Shown here in pieces: positions 12,986 through 24,618 of a stretch of 64,000 nucleotides of DNA; within the stretch, counting starts at the first letter, position 1; each line of letters opens with the position of its first letter. The position numbers were made by a program, and so were the translations under genes. A model generated the notes under the pieces. It saw only the letters and a program-made list of their open reading frames with translations. It was not told the origin of the DNA and made no database searches. This DNA comes from Brassica napus (lineage: Eukaryota > Streptophyta > Magnoliopsida > Brassicales > Brassicaceae): the NCBI RefSeq assembly GCF_020379485.1, contig NC_063448.1, positions 45,951,218-46,015,217 on the forward strand, read 5' to 3'.

Positions 12986-14616
12986 CAAAACCCTGAGACA
13001 AAACCTAACCTAAAATCCGTCACACATAAACCCTAAATCAGGCGCAACTTAAAATCGATATATCTCTCAAACCCCGAGGAACCAGATGACGAGCCACATA
13101 TCAAATTGAAGCTCTGGACGAGAAGAATCCATCAGCGCAAACCGTTCATCGATCCAATCTCAGATGCGTTATCACTCGGAGGAACAAAACGCGGCGCCGT
13201 CTTGGTCTTTTGGAACCCTAATCCGAACCAACAAGATTTTCTAGCCAAATTGAAATCCTGTGAAAGATAAGTTTATCATACCTTAGTTGTTTGATGATAT
13301 CTTGTTCAGATTATGGTGTTCATGTAATCTAATACTCCTTGTTTTTATTTCATGAGCTGAGAGGAGTTGGTGCAAAGATCTCAAACACAAAGCCGTTCGC
13401 GATCCATATACTGACCATGAACCGACGATCTCAAGCTTGACTAGCTCACGGTTCTTCTCATATTGCTTCCTGTTCACAACAGAGCCAGCCCACGTTCGCA
13501 TCACAGCCAGCTCGCAATTCAGATCAGCTGCTTCCAAAGGCAGCAGCGCGCGAACTAGATAAGAAGAAGACGCATCCCGATCGCGTCCGACTACCTCAGC
13601 ACACATCTGTGACCAGACGCAAGACCGTTCCAGACAGCTCGCGTCCCGTCCCAGCTTGCGACCCAATAAAGAGCCAGCTCGCGTCCGTGTGCAACTAGAG
13701 GTTCATATGAGTTTGGTGGTCCGGTTCGACCCTACAAAATAAAGGTAATTCGAAATCTGATAACAAGAATCGAACCTGGTTGTTTTGTAAAGATTGAAAC
13801 CATAAAAGATAATCTCTAAAACTAAAGGCCATAGGTTAAATAGATCAATCCCCTATGAGTAAATCGAAACTCTACAAGTTCGATCTAAAACCTAAAAACG
13901 AGATTGATCCGTTGATCAATTAAAATCAGAACCTTAAAGGTTTTTGAATCTCAAATCAAATCCCCTTGATCAAAGATAAAAGTTTTCGAAATCCCCTAAA
14001 ACCCTAATTTTGGAAAATCGGTTTTAATTTTGTTTTGAAACTTGAGTGTTTGATTGATCGCCTAGAGCTATGATTAGGATTGTTTTAAAACTTGAATCTG
14101 AATCTTGTTTAAACTAAAACCCTAATCTCGAATTTTAAAATTCCTAAAGGCCTTGAAACCTTAAATCTCTCATTACTTAAAGCTTGAAAGATTGATTTAA
14201 AGAATTTACATATTGAATGAGAGTTAGGTTGCTAGATTATTTAATTCTAATACCTAATAGATATGCAATTAAGAAATAGGATTGAATGCATCTAGATCCC
14301 GTTTTGTATATGGCCGTGTGGCCTAATACATTGTTCATACTTGCGGCCTTGTGCCCTTGATTGATTAAAAGCTGTGTGGCTTAGTTCATATCAAAGTGAC
14401 CATGTGGCCTAGTATCCGGATGGTTATATAAACCGGATTGCATCATGAACCAATCTTTAGGATTGCTGTATCACACCAAGATGGCCGTGAGGCCTAAGCA
14501 TCACAATACATGACCGTGTGGTCCGAAGTATCATAGAGAGACTTATGAAATCATATGCACTGATTATTTGAATTGGTTGCAAGAATTCTAAATCATGAAT
14601 TGATTGATGATTTCAG
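12986..14616 (+). other. Long untranslated leader of the Copia-type element
   Basis: No credible coding region. 13480-13690 holds repeated AGCCAGCTCGC-type words. 14310-14530 holds repeated TGGCCGTGTGGCCTA-type words, which recur in altered form at 15900-16250. The minus-strand frame at 13283-13666 is a by-product of this GC-rich leader. Confidence 0.55.
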
Positions 14617-15284
14617 ATGCCGAGATTTAACCCCATGGATTATGCCATTCTAAATCTATTTGGAGATAATTATCTAGAATGGGAAATGAACACTTCAGTT
14701 ACCCTGAAATCAAGAGGACTCGGAAGGAGTATCATTCAGGGTGATTATGCAACTGAAAGTGAAAAGTTAAGAGCCATTACAATAATGTGCCATCATCTCA
14801 CTGAGTAACTGAGAAATCAGTATATACATATAAAGAATCCTCGTGACCTTTGGACAGAATTAAAGTCCAGGTACACTATTGTGTTATTACCAAAGGTCAA
14901 ACATGAATGGATGAGTCTCAGATTCCAAGACTTTGAGACAGTGCCCGAGTTTCACTTTGCCTTGTCCAGGGTTGTGTACCAACTGAGATTTTGTGGAGAA
15001 GAGGTAACAGATAATGATTGTCTATTCAAGACATTTGTCTATTCAAGACATACTCCACATTCTATCCAGAAGATTTGTTGTCAAAACATATCTACATAGA
15101 AAGAGGTTCTACCACTTACAATGACATGATCTCTTGCCTAACGGTGATTGAGAATGACAAGGTACTAAAGAGGAGCAGTGAGATGAGATATTCTGATACA
15201 AATAAAACTAATATAGATCAGGATGAATCCAAGGGAGCCGTGTCCAATATAACTCAAGGAGTGGCCGACATGTCTATTGACTAA
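14617..15284 (+). pseudogene. Copia-type gag (UBN2-like) pseudogene
   Basis: The frame opens MPRFNPMDYAILNLFGDNYL and contains residues typical of plant Copia gag: the NYLEW start, LKSRGLG, a PKVKHEWMSLRFQDF segment, and the ISCLTVIEND stretch. Plant Copia gag forms the particle that packages element RNA. The gene is broken: an in-frame TAA ends the first part at 14806-14808. Near 15020-15050 a short local duplication of a TCTATTCAAGACAT word shifts the frame, so the C-terminal part reads in another frame to 15284. The zinc knuckle normally downstream was not found. Confidence 0.82.
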
Positions 15285-18200
15285 GAGGGATCTCGACATT
15301 TTATTTTAAAGTCCTTGTTTTGTGATTTGCTTTTAACCTACTTGATGGTTCACGATTTTATATATACAATGAAATTGGTTTTGAATTCATTGTCTTGCCT
15401 GATCTTACTTGAACATATAAATGATTTTAAAGAGTTGCCGAAAGGGCATAAAACCAAGTAAGAAATCATGAATGGGTATAGTAAGCATAGTAAAGAAACT
15501 ATGGCTAACGCATTGCCTTACAAGGCATTATACACACACAAAAGAACATGTGACCCATTGAAGTTATAATGTATGGTTTCCAAGTAGAAACAATGGGTAA
15601 GGAAGAAAACAAGTTCCTTTAGACTTTAAGAAGAAAAACGCCTAAGACCTTGAAAGAAAGTGGTCGAGACTATACCTATGATCTCTACTGATCAAAAACT
15701 ATGCTACAAATCTGTATGATAAAGAGGCAAGAGATGTGGTAACCATATTGAGATAACACCACGAAATTTTACACTATATGGAATGATAGGATTAGCCATC
15801 CTAAAATCTAAACTTGATGCAAAGATTGAAAAAGCACAGAGTTATCCCGTAAAAGATCTCACGTTGTGAAACATGTACACAAAGGAAAACTCATTAGGCT
15901 TAATTGTCTCAAGCACCACGACCTTATAGTATGGTCATGAGGGGGAGAGAGGATAAACCCATGATCAATACTACAAGTTCGTGTATGGTCTACGACCATG
16001 TTATATGGCTCGGTCATTACTCGGCCATAAAAGACCATTCCTCGGCCGTAGAGGCCATGATACAAACGGCCAAACTGAAGAGGCCATTACTCGGCCGAAG
16101 AGACCATGTTATGGTCGGCTGCAAAGACCATCACCTATAAACGGCTTGGCCACGACTTGGCCATGTCTTGGCTATATAGTGCAGGCTTGGCCGCATATAA
16201 GCCATTACCTATAAAAGGTTCGGCCATGTAAGCCATTATCTATAAGACTAAGATTCTAAGGTCTATAAGCTTGGAGACATTATATTTTACATGTATAGAA
16301 TGATAATATGATCATATGCATCAGGCCATATAAGTGAGCATAGATATTCCCATCTCAGATTGAATACGGGTCATAAAACGAGACATACACCATCTTAAGA
16401 GATTTTGAATAAACCACCACATACATACATGTGCCGTCTAAGATGGAACCTCAGAAGAGGATTGGGAATATATAAGAATAAGATCTTCTCCACAAAATCA
16501 AAAGGACCGAGAGCCAAAACTTGGGTGATCAAATAGTGGCCAGGTACGGATTGCATGAAACAAATGAATCCGAATATTAAAGGAGAAAGATTATAAGCTG
16601 GATAAAGAAAAAGTACGAATGGTTTTAACCATCATTGTCTTGGCAAAGATCCTCGGACTAGAGATTATGATTTAAGACGTCCAAAGAAAGATTATATAAA
16701 GCTAGCTAATTGAGAAGCTAATCAAAATGCCAGACACTGACCCGAGAAATGACTAACCAGCTTAGCACCAAATGAATGTCCTAGAAGAGACATAATCAAG
16801 TTGCTATAGAGTCTATACAAGATAGACCAAGTGTTCCATAAGATAAAGGAATCTCGGATAGAAAAGAATGGTGCATAGAATACAGATCCTAGATTATAAG
16901 AGAAACCATACCAGACATTGAGAAAAGGCTGCGCAGCTACACATCTAAGGTACCAAACCATGTAGTCTTGGGACGCCAAGCTACTAGGTAATAAAGGTCC
17001 TGGATAATAAGATCTCAAATCTATAAATCATGTCTAGAACATAATGGAACCACATGAAAGTGTCGACACACACACACATTTGTATAAAGAAACATAAAGT
17101 TATAGCACTTGAACATAAAGAGATAAGCGAGGATCACGAACCCATGAAAGAGTACTCATACAATCATAAAAGATCATAGAGATTAGAAAAGATAAACGTG
17201 GAGGTTCAAAGTATCTAAAAGAGAGATGAGCGTATTGGCCATATACAAATACAGAAACGCCATCTGATAAACCAGTGAAATAGATGGATCTTGTGAGAAG
17301 TAAAGAAACCGTGAGAGATGTACATGATGTAAGAGTATTCATGTTTTCCTAACTAACATCATTCGATTATAGCTTGTTACACAAGGTACTCACAGAGATC
17401 AAAGGAACAAATTATAGGGAGATGAACTCCTATGTGGTGGTTGCTACTACAGATTTCGAAATTGACAATGGCCTGGTCATAAGAAAGAAATTAGATACAA
17501 ATGATGTAGTAAGCAACATATGGATCACTGGATAAGATAAAAGAACAAATTCGTTCCTAAGCTGATTCATGGACTGAAACCGAAAGCAGCTGCATATAGT
17601 ATGTAAAAGAAATTGATCATGCATGATCACTGATCTTGGAGTTGTATAAAAGACAATCCAATACAGTCCATATATTTGAAATTCCTTGTGATTATGCTAA
17701 ACCTAAAAGAGGTTAATAGGCATAGAATAACTATGTGGGTGTCCGACCAAAAGTGTCCGGCCCCGGTCCTTCAAACTAAAGATGTCCGACTCTGTCCGTC
17801 TAAGGGCGTCCGGCTCTTCAGCAAAGAACGTCTAGCTCTTCTACTAGACGCGTCCGGCTTTTAATACTAAAAGGCGTCTAGCCCTTCTTCTTGATCACGG
17901 GCTAATAGAGGCAAAGGATCAATCGGATACAAATGTATTGTAGTCCATAAGCTTGTGAAAGCCGAGATTCATGAACTAATAATATATACTTAGCGTGTGA
18001 TATGATCCACAACAACTAAGGTCATGAGACGCCATCATTAAGATAGGAATGCAAAATGAATACGACATTACCTAAGGAAAATAAATCGATGTCCACATCA
18101 ATGAGAGTGTTCGGCCGCAGAGCCATAATAAGAGATTATAAACTCACAGCAATGATCATTGATCTTGAACACTCATGAGACAAGTAGTGGACATGTATAG

Positions 18201-18718
18201 ACGAGGTCTATGACCCAGACAAGGATCGGCCAGATCGAGACATAGGTTCATGATAACCATGTCTAGTACACTGTCCATAAGTACTTGGTTTATCCGACCA
18301 TAGTAAAGAGTTAAGAGTAGACGATCACGTCTAGACTATGGACACATGCAAACACGATTTGCAAAGACCCAATAGTGATCCCCGAGAACAATATGGTTCA
18401 CATTGTTTAGCACACATGCTTTACCAGGACACTCAATGTCAAGAGACATGAGAAACGACCTACTAGGTCAAAGTGGTCTAGATACGGTTTAGTAATGAAC
18501 TTGTCCGATTACTCCCTTCCTACATATACAGGAAAGATCACGCACCAAGATGCGAAGAATGTAGAACCTACACTGAGGTTCACATCAGGGGGAGTAGTGC
18601 GTGTTGTACTCTTTTTCCTTCATCATGATTTTGTCCCACTGGGTTTTCCTGATAAGGTTTTAATGAGGCAACATGAGCGTACTACAAATCCTGTATGGTT
18701 ATGGCGTCCAAGGGAGAG
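15285..18718 (+). other. Non-coding interior and 3' tail of the Copia-type element
   Basis: No pol domains are visible in any frame. The interior holds words built on GGCC pairs (15900-16250) and repeats of GTCCGGC and GTCTAGC (17740-17890). From about 18560 the tail resembles the Copia 3' region, including a frame with VRVVLFFLHHDFVPLGFP, and ends in the purine-rich CCAAGGGAGAG just before the 3' LTR (minus-end DNA primer site by position). Confidence 0.6.
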
Positions 18719-19064
18719 TGTTATAAATCATGGAATGGATTGCCATTAACCAGACCCGGTCCAAGACCGGCCCAATACCTAGAAGATGGAGAGATGGCCG
18801 AAGCCTAGAGAGAGGAGAGAGAGAGAGCCGACTTTAGGAGAGAGAAAAGTGGCCACAAAGCTTGGAGAAAAGGAAACCCTTTCTTTTTCCTAATAGATGT
18901 AATCTTTCCTTTATTATGTATTAGTAGTTTTCCTAATCCTAGTGAGTTTAGATTTTTGGATACTTTCCATTTATCTTCATTTTGTAATCCTTATATAAAC
19001 GAACTCCCTTGATCATTAATAATAACACAGAAATATTCAGTATCTAAACTTTCTAATTACAACA
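18719..19064 (+). repeat. 3' LTR of Copia-type element
   Basis: 346 bp, same termini as the 5' LTR, followed by the ATTAA duplication. Differences from the 5' LTR are mainly single substitutions and one GA expansion. Confidence 0.92.
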
Positions 19065-19239
19065 ATTAAATGTTTATTTAAAGATTATGATTTAGGTTTA
19101 TATTGCGCTCACACGACTACTGCATTCTACTACTGAACAAGCGTCTTTATATTCATTTTTAACATCAAGCATCTTTATATTCATTATTGATGTGAATGTG
19201 TATTGATGTAAGTTTGGGTTAGTTATTCCAGTTAGGGTT

Positions 19240-19590
19240 TAGATTTTTGTTGTTATATGTTTTTGTGATTACCATATTTTAGGTAATTTAATTGTTTTCT
19301 ATTTTCCATATTCACTATTTCTCATTTGAGATTTTTTTTTATCATTATACATCTTTTTGACAATATTTAATGTTGTTCGATTTAAGTTTGTTATTTTTCT
19401 TTAGCTTTTAAATGTTTTGTCGTTGTACATGTTTTTATGATTGTCATATTTTATGTAATTTAGTTAAGGTACATTGTTTCTTATGTTTACTAATTTCATA
19501 TAAAATTTGAATTTTTATCTTTTATGATCTTTATTTTCCTACATTTAGCATTATTTAATTTTGGTTTGGTATTTTTCATATTCAAGATTT
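19240..19590 (+). repeat. Diverged tandem duplication, unit about 175 bp
   Basis: Two AT-rich units share, in order, ATGTTTTTxTGATTxxCATATTTTA, xGTAATTTA, a cTTTTTxTCxxTxAT segment and GTTxGTTATTTTTC/GGTATTTTTC endings (about 19240-19410 and 19420-19590). A third partial, diverged unit seems to continue at 22310-22370, on the far side of the LINE. Confidence 0.55.
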
Positions 19591-19717
19591 GATAGAGTTT
19601 AAATTTAACATATAAAGAAGGTGTAAGCACATGCATTTCAAATTCATGCTTGTCTATGTTAACACATGTTCATTATTACCAATCTATTTTTTTATTATTA
19701 AATTTAATATTGGTTAA

Positions 19718-20645
19718 TCAAAAAATAAAGTGGCATAACATCACATCCTTTCTTCTGTTTTCATCTGGTTTTAGAGCATTATCAATCTTTTCATAAACTG
19801 CCTCATACACTCTTCTGCCTCGAATTCTCATTTCCCAATTACCATTTCTACAAGCGTCAGCCACCAAAGCATGACGAGGAATTCCAAGATACTGAGGTCC
19901 CATATCTCCAGTTTCCTCTATTAGCCTACCCGTCCCTAACCAGTCATCAAACCAGCTGAAAAAGTGGATTCTCCATTTCCAACTGCACTCCTTATAAAAC
20001 CAGAGACCAAAAGTCTGAGTTTCAAAAGTTTTCGCCAGAGCCAAGACCCCTTGTTTGTTTCCTTTACCTCCCATAATGATTCATCCTTTAGCAGCTCGAC
20101 TTGGGTCCAAGCAACCCACAAGGAACATGATAGCGAAAATAGTTTCCAGAGCAGTCCTACTGCAAAAACCTCAGAAGTTTCTCGCAATTTTCGGATCCCC
20201 AATCCACCTTTCATTCTGGGGCAAACAGAGTTCACTTCATGCAACCTTAACCTTATGGTGGTCATTTGGCGACCCTGATCATAGGAAAGCACTGCAAAGA
20301 TTTTCAATTTACTCCAAACAAGCGATTGGTAAGATAAATGCTGCACACCAGAAGTTGATGATACTTGAAATAACAGATTTGATCAACTGAAGCCTCCCTG
20401 GAAAAGATAGAGATCGATGCGACCAGGCCAGGCACTTACTTTTAATTCTGTCTGTGAGCGGCTCATAATCCACCTTATTCCAAGCCTTCGACGTGAGGGG
20501 AAATCCCAAGTACCTGAAAGGAAACTTCCCACTGACAGCCCCTAGCTTCAGAAGCTTGCTGCACTGAATGCTTGCTCTGACTTGCTTGGTAGAGGGGACT
20601 TTGCGACGTTGGTATGCAGACCTGATCTTCGGGCAAACTGGTCTA
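19718..20645 (-). pseudogene. LINE ORF2 C-terminal fragment (reverse transcriptase tail to zf-RVT region)
   Basis: Several frames on the minus strand make up one decayed LINE polyprotein piece. The order is FARRSGLH near 20630, then KFPFRYLGFPLTSK, CLAWSHRSLSFPGRLQLIKS and INFWCAAFILP (end of reverse transcriptase). The connection continues with GGLGIRKLRE and SLWVAWTQ, then GSWLWRKLLKLR and SAVGNGEST, and finally FFSWFDDWLGTGRL, which resembles the start of the zf-RVT region. Frame changes occur near 20560, 20310 and 20000. Catalytic YxDD and the endonuclease are missing because the copy is 5'-truncated. Confidence 0.85.
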
Positions 20646-22199
20646 TCTACTTTATTAAAATAGAAGTACAAATAAGAAATAACCCTAACACTTACAGTTT
20701 AATTACAATACAATGCAATCGAAGTAATTAATAAACTTAAATCTAAATTAATTTTTTTCCTAAATCTACTCCACAACAAATTCATAATACAAATATTACA
20801 CTTAATGCACATTAATAAAATAAACCTTAATATGTAAAGTAGAAAACCTCTTTCCATAAATTCGCAAGTATTATCCTCTATTAAATAATGTTTCTTACAT
20901 TTTTCAAAATTTTATTGTTAATGAAATCAATTAACAATATTTTAAAAAAGTAAAGGATATGCCGTATTTGGGAATAAAAACTTAATAATGAGAACATATT
21001 TAAAAAGATCCATTTTACTTGATAATTCTAAATTTGTACCTAATTAAAATTTTCAAATAACCAATTTGACTAGTCTATTTAATTGACGATATTGTTTTAG
21101 ATATATATAACTAAAATGCTATTAGAAAATTATTTTTAAATTATGTATGATATTACATATGTTCAATTGAATTTTACCTTAAGTTATTTTTCTTTAGTAA
21201 GGATTTGAATATTAGATTTTGTAATAACATGTACATTTAAGTATTAGTATTAAAAATTTAAAAACACCTAAGATTTTTCTTATGAGAAAACTGTAATAGG
21301 GAAAGTTTCAAAAGAATATTCTTCAAGTTTTGTATGTAAAGAAAAAAATTTAGACAAGATAACAATGTTTAAAAAAAAAAGAAAAAAAAGTTCATATAAA
21401 ATAAAAATCCTTCATATATTAAAATGTTAAAGTCAATAAGTTAAAATAAAATTAATTTGATAATAACATAAATACAAAAAATGCAATTACTCATTCTAAC
21501 AAATTACTCGTTTTAATAAGTATAATATAAATATTTTACTAAAAATGCATGATGAATATTTATAGATCGGGTTGAGAAATTAAAAATTAAGACTACTTAT
21601 ATAACGAGTTAGAAATTTAAATATAGTTATCATTTATGACCAAAAACCTATCAAAACATCTCAAATATTATTTTCGCATATATATATTTTAGTTTATTGA
21701 AAACACACACATAAACTAAAAATAAACTAAAAATATATATTTTAATTATTATGCGTAATGTCATAATATACGTGAAAAATAAATAAATATTATATTATTT
21801 ATAGAAAACAAAAGTATATTTCTAAAAATTGAAAAAGTGGTTTCTCTTTTTTACTGGAAACCCAAATGTTGTAAATAATTCTTTTCAACGCGTATCAAAC
21901 TCGACCAATGAAAGGCTACTAGCATTTCCTTTACCACTAGCCAACTCGATATTGAGTAAATAAAAATGATATCGGTTAAATAAAAAAAATATTCGCGTGA
22001 TATTTACATTTAGAGTTATATAAATTATTTTACTTTTACTATTAGTGGAATTATGTAACAGCAATATATGTATTATGTGATGTATTTTTATCACCATTTT
22101 ATTATAATTTTTTTTAGATTATATAATGGTATAAAAAATATTTAGTTACATTACGTAAACAAAAAAAACACCCGTCCGGTCGCACGGGTCCAGCTCTAG
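20646..22199 (+). mobile_element. Small non-autonomous Helitron
   Basis: The element begins TCTACTTTATTAAAATAGAAG, preceded by A at 20645, and ends CTAG at 22196-22199, followed by T at 22200. Ten bases or so before CTAG is a 6-bp hairpin, ACCCGT...ACGGGT (about 22170-22189). TC start, 3' hairpin, CTRR end and insertion between A and T are the Helitron rules. The 1.55-kb interior is AT-rich with no Rep/helicase. LINE-like sequence appears to resume on the right (22200-22240, a DGKVSS-like word on the minus strand). Confidence 0.82.
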
Positions 22200-22271
22200 T
22201 TACACTTAATGTAACATCTAGTGATGATACTTTGCCATCAGTATTCTCAATCCCAGACTTGTCTATGTTAA

Positions 22272-22818
22272 TAGAAGTGTATTATTATTATTATCAATAT
22301 TCTCGATTTTTCATATACGGATTTTTTTTTCCATTATACGTTCTTTATAGTAATGAATAATTTAGTAACATTATCTAATTCTATAACCTAATGAATCCAA
22401 TAATTCTTTTTGACGTCTCTTGGTTTACACATTGCTATGTGATGTGAATGCATCAGTTATGCCTGACACAAACATCAACAATCACATTATCAATATCTTA
22501 AGAATTTTTTGTGTTCACAAAAATTTTGGTTTTATTTAGACCTATTTGTATTAATGCTTCCAATATTTTAAACCATAATCATTTTATTACTATTTATGTA
22601 ATTCATTATCCACTTTTGTAAATCCATATAAAGGCGTTCATCATATTAGATTAATGCTATTGTAGCATTGATATATATAACTTTGGCAAAAAAGCGTTGA
22701 TAAGTATATATATGTAATATGTGGTCAATACTATGGCTTGTGTCAATATTTTCATTAGTTTAAACAAATTCAATCAGTTCATGTAGAGTAACATAAACTA
22801 TAATACAAATATGATAAT
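22272..22818. other. AT-rich intergenic stretch
   Basis: No gene seen. The start resembles the tandem AT-rich units left of the LINE (19240-19590), consistent with one interrupted array. Confidence 0.5.
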
Positions 22819-22868
22819 GAACAAGTTACAAGTTTTTTTTTTTGTGTGAACGGAACAAGTTACAAGTT
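22819..22868 (-). mobile_element. Tiny retroposed insert, 18 nt, 16-bp target duplication
   Basis: GAACAAGTTACAAGTT occurs exactly at 22819-22834 and 22853-22868. The 18-nt insert reads, on the minus strand, CGTTCACAC followed by nine A residues. Same architecture as 4953-4985, opposite orientation. Confidence 0.8.
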
Positions 22869-22872
22869 AATA

Positions 22873-23736
22873 ATCTATATTCATATGACAGTCAATATTC
22901 CTTTCAAACAGCAATACATATTGTCTTGTACACAGCTTCTTTATCGTCGTTAACATAAATGATGTCATTTATGCATCAAGTAAATATCAATTATCAAAAC
23001 AATACCAATATCAGCTCATTGTTATGTGTGTATCACAAGTACAATAATTTCAAACACCAATCTACTAATAACACTTTTCTTGATAATATTAGTGATGGAT
23101 ATTAACTTCGCCAATGTTGTTACTTATACAAATCGTCCTTTATATTTGTTTATCATACGCTCTTTAATGGAGTTTGTCACATAGGTTATCTTCATATGGC
23201 AGTCGATATTCCTTTCAAACAGCCATACGTATTGTCTTTTACACTTCTTGTTTATGCGTCTTTACGTAAATGATGTCATTCATGCATGAAGTAGATATCA
23301 ATTATCAAATCAATACAATATCAGCTCATTGTTATGTGTGTATCACAAGAACAATCATTTCAAAAACCAATCTAACATTAACACTTTTCTGAATAATTAT
23401 TAGTGATGAATATTAACTTCGTCAATGTAGTTACTGAAGGCATCTCCATTCCCATTCCATTTTTTTCCTCTAAAATGGAGTAAAAGTGAATATGAAGTAA
23501 GAAATACTCTAACCCAACTTCATATCTCACTCCATAAATGGAGTAATCTATTTTTTGTTTGTTCATCACTCTATTATGGAGTGGAAAATAAAGTAGGGCT
23601 GAAGCAATTTTACTCTATTTTCACTTTTGCTCCATTTTGGAGGAAAAAATGGAATTTTACATTGGAGATGCTCTTATACAAACTATCTTTTATATTTGTT
23701 TATCATACGCTCTTTAATGGAGTTTGTCACGCAGGT
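22873..23736 (+). repeat. Tandem duplication (unit about 310 bp), second copy holding a MITE
   Basis: Copy A (about 22873-23184) and copy B (about 23185-23736) share many landmarks in order: TTCATATGxCAGTC, ATTCCTTTCAAACAGC, AATGATGTCATTxATGCAT, ATCAGCTCATTGTTATGTGT, AACACTTTTCT, TATTAACTTCG and CATACGCTCTTTAATGGAGT. Copy B is longer only because a 230-bp MITE sits in it. No coding frame runs through either copy. Confidence 0.88.
23440..23671. mobile_element. MITE with GCATCTCCA termini, inside copy B of the duplication
   Basis: The ends are inverted: GCATCTCCATTCCCATTCCA on the left and TGGAATTTTACATTGGAGATGC on the right (as reverse complements), with inner CTCCATTTT-type inverted words. 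Copy A has GTTACTTATACA where copy B has GTTACT, the element, then CTTATACA, giving a paralogous empty site. The duplicated target is short or degenerate and I could not fix its length. GCATCTCCA ends are common among Brassicaceae hAT- or Harbinger-type MITEs. Confidence 0.8.
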
Positions 23737-23847
23737 TACTTAAGGCAACAATGTTTGCTTCACTTTCTTAATGTATGAGAAAGCAATAGATGTCCTTATT
23801 TATTTCTTGTAACTTATATATTCTTGTTTATTTTCCCACAGATAAAT

Positions 23848-23894
23848 GCATAATTATCCCGATTGCTGCCCAAAAAAAAAAAAGCATAATTATC
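23848..23894 (+). mobile_element. Tiny retroposed insert, 25 nt, 11-bp target duplication
   Basis: GCATAATTATC occurs at 23848-23858 and 23884-23894. The 25-nt insert is CCGATTGCTGCCC followed by twelve A residues. Same architecture as the other tiny inserts in this window. Confidence 0.75.
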
Positions 23895-23932
23895 TACACT
23901 GTAAAGGAGAGATGTCTTTTACAATATCACTA

Positions 23933-24156
23933 CTCCCTCTGTTTTAGTTTAGTTGTCGTTTTAGAATAATTTTTTTTTTCAAAATAAGTGTCGTTTTAGA
24001 ATTTCAATGCAAAATTTATTAATATTATTCTCCAGTTTATTTATTTTTATTGGTATAAATATAGTTAAATTTATAATTAATAATGTTTTTATTTTGAAAA
24101 TATGCAAAATTAAATTATTTCTTAATTTGTGTAAATAAACCTAAAATGAAATGGAG
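23933..24156. mobile_element. Stowaway-like MITE
   Basis: 224 bp, starting CTCCCTCTGTTTTAGTTTA and ending TAAACCTAAAATGAAATGGAG, with TA on both sides (23931-23932 and 24157-24158). Subterminal AAGTGTCGTTTTAGA is typical of plant Stowaway elements. It lies about 460 bp upstream of the H1-like gene start and could contribute to its promoter region. Confidence 0.85.
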
Positions 24157-24618
24157 TAAATATTTTTTAATTTAGTTTGCTAAAAAATGTGGGCCAACAA
24201 ATCCCAAAAAAGATTAAAACATTAACAAAAAAAAGTCATCAATCTTAGTCAAAACTGCATCTTAAAACTATTATTCAAATGGTAAGTTTAAGGAAATTCT
24301 TTAGTCAAATGATTCAAATCATATTCCTAATTAATCTATCACAGCCTATCATTTCAACCCAATTTTATCTATTTAATCTCCCAGTTATTTACATTCATAT
24401 TTCACATTTACAAAACAAACAATCACCAAAAAGAAATCCCTTAGAAAAAACGAAATCTCACTTTGTTGGATTCAATCTCTAGGGGTTTGCTTTACTTGTT
24501 AGCTCTGTGTTGTGTTAGTTGTGTAGTTTATTTGGTTGTTATCATAATCAATATAATCTTCCAGTGGAATTTTTTTCTCACTTTTAAACGTTTTTTTTGT
24601 TTCAGTATTTCTTTCCAG

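Larger units (their letters stand above)
12621..19064 (+). mobile_element. Complete Ty1/Copia-type LTR element lacking recognisable pol
   Basis: The 6.4-kb element is bounded by two related LTRs that start TGTTATAAATCATGGA and end TTACAACA. The 5-bp duplication ATTAA lies at 12616-12620 and 19065-19069, so both ends are exact. Inside are a primer-binding-like site, a decayed gag frame and a purine-rich tract before the 3' LTR. The region upstream of the 3' LTR resembles the 3' tail seen in plant Copia elements, with a TCAGGGGGAGTA motif. No protease, integrase, reverse transcriptase or RNase H frame was seen in 15300-18500, so mobility would depend on other elements. A fragment of the same family lies inverted at 58825-59663. 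Confidence 0.9.
19663..22257 (-). mobile_element. 5'-truncated LINE interrupted by a Helitron
   Basis: The direct repeat CTTGTCTATGTTAA (14 bp, exact) occurs at 19649-19662 and 22258-22271. Between the copies lie minus-strand LINE reverse-transcriptase fragments and, inside them, a small Helitron. A 14-bp duplication suits LINE insertion by target-primed reverse transcription. The left, 3' end has only a degenerate A-rich tail (T-rich on the plus strand), so the exact 3' end is less certain than the duplication itself. Confidence 0.65.

Noticed and set aside
13283..13666. 127-codon minus-strand frame
   Set aside because: Lies in the GC-rich leader of the Copia-type element and reads through its repeated words.
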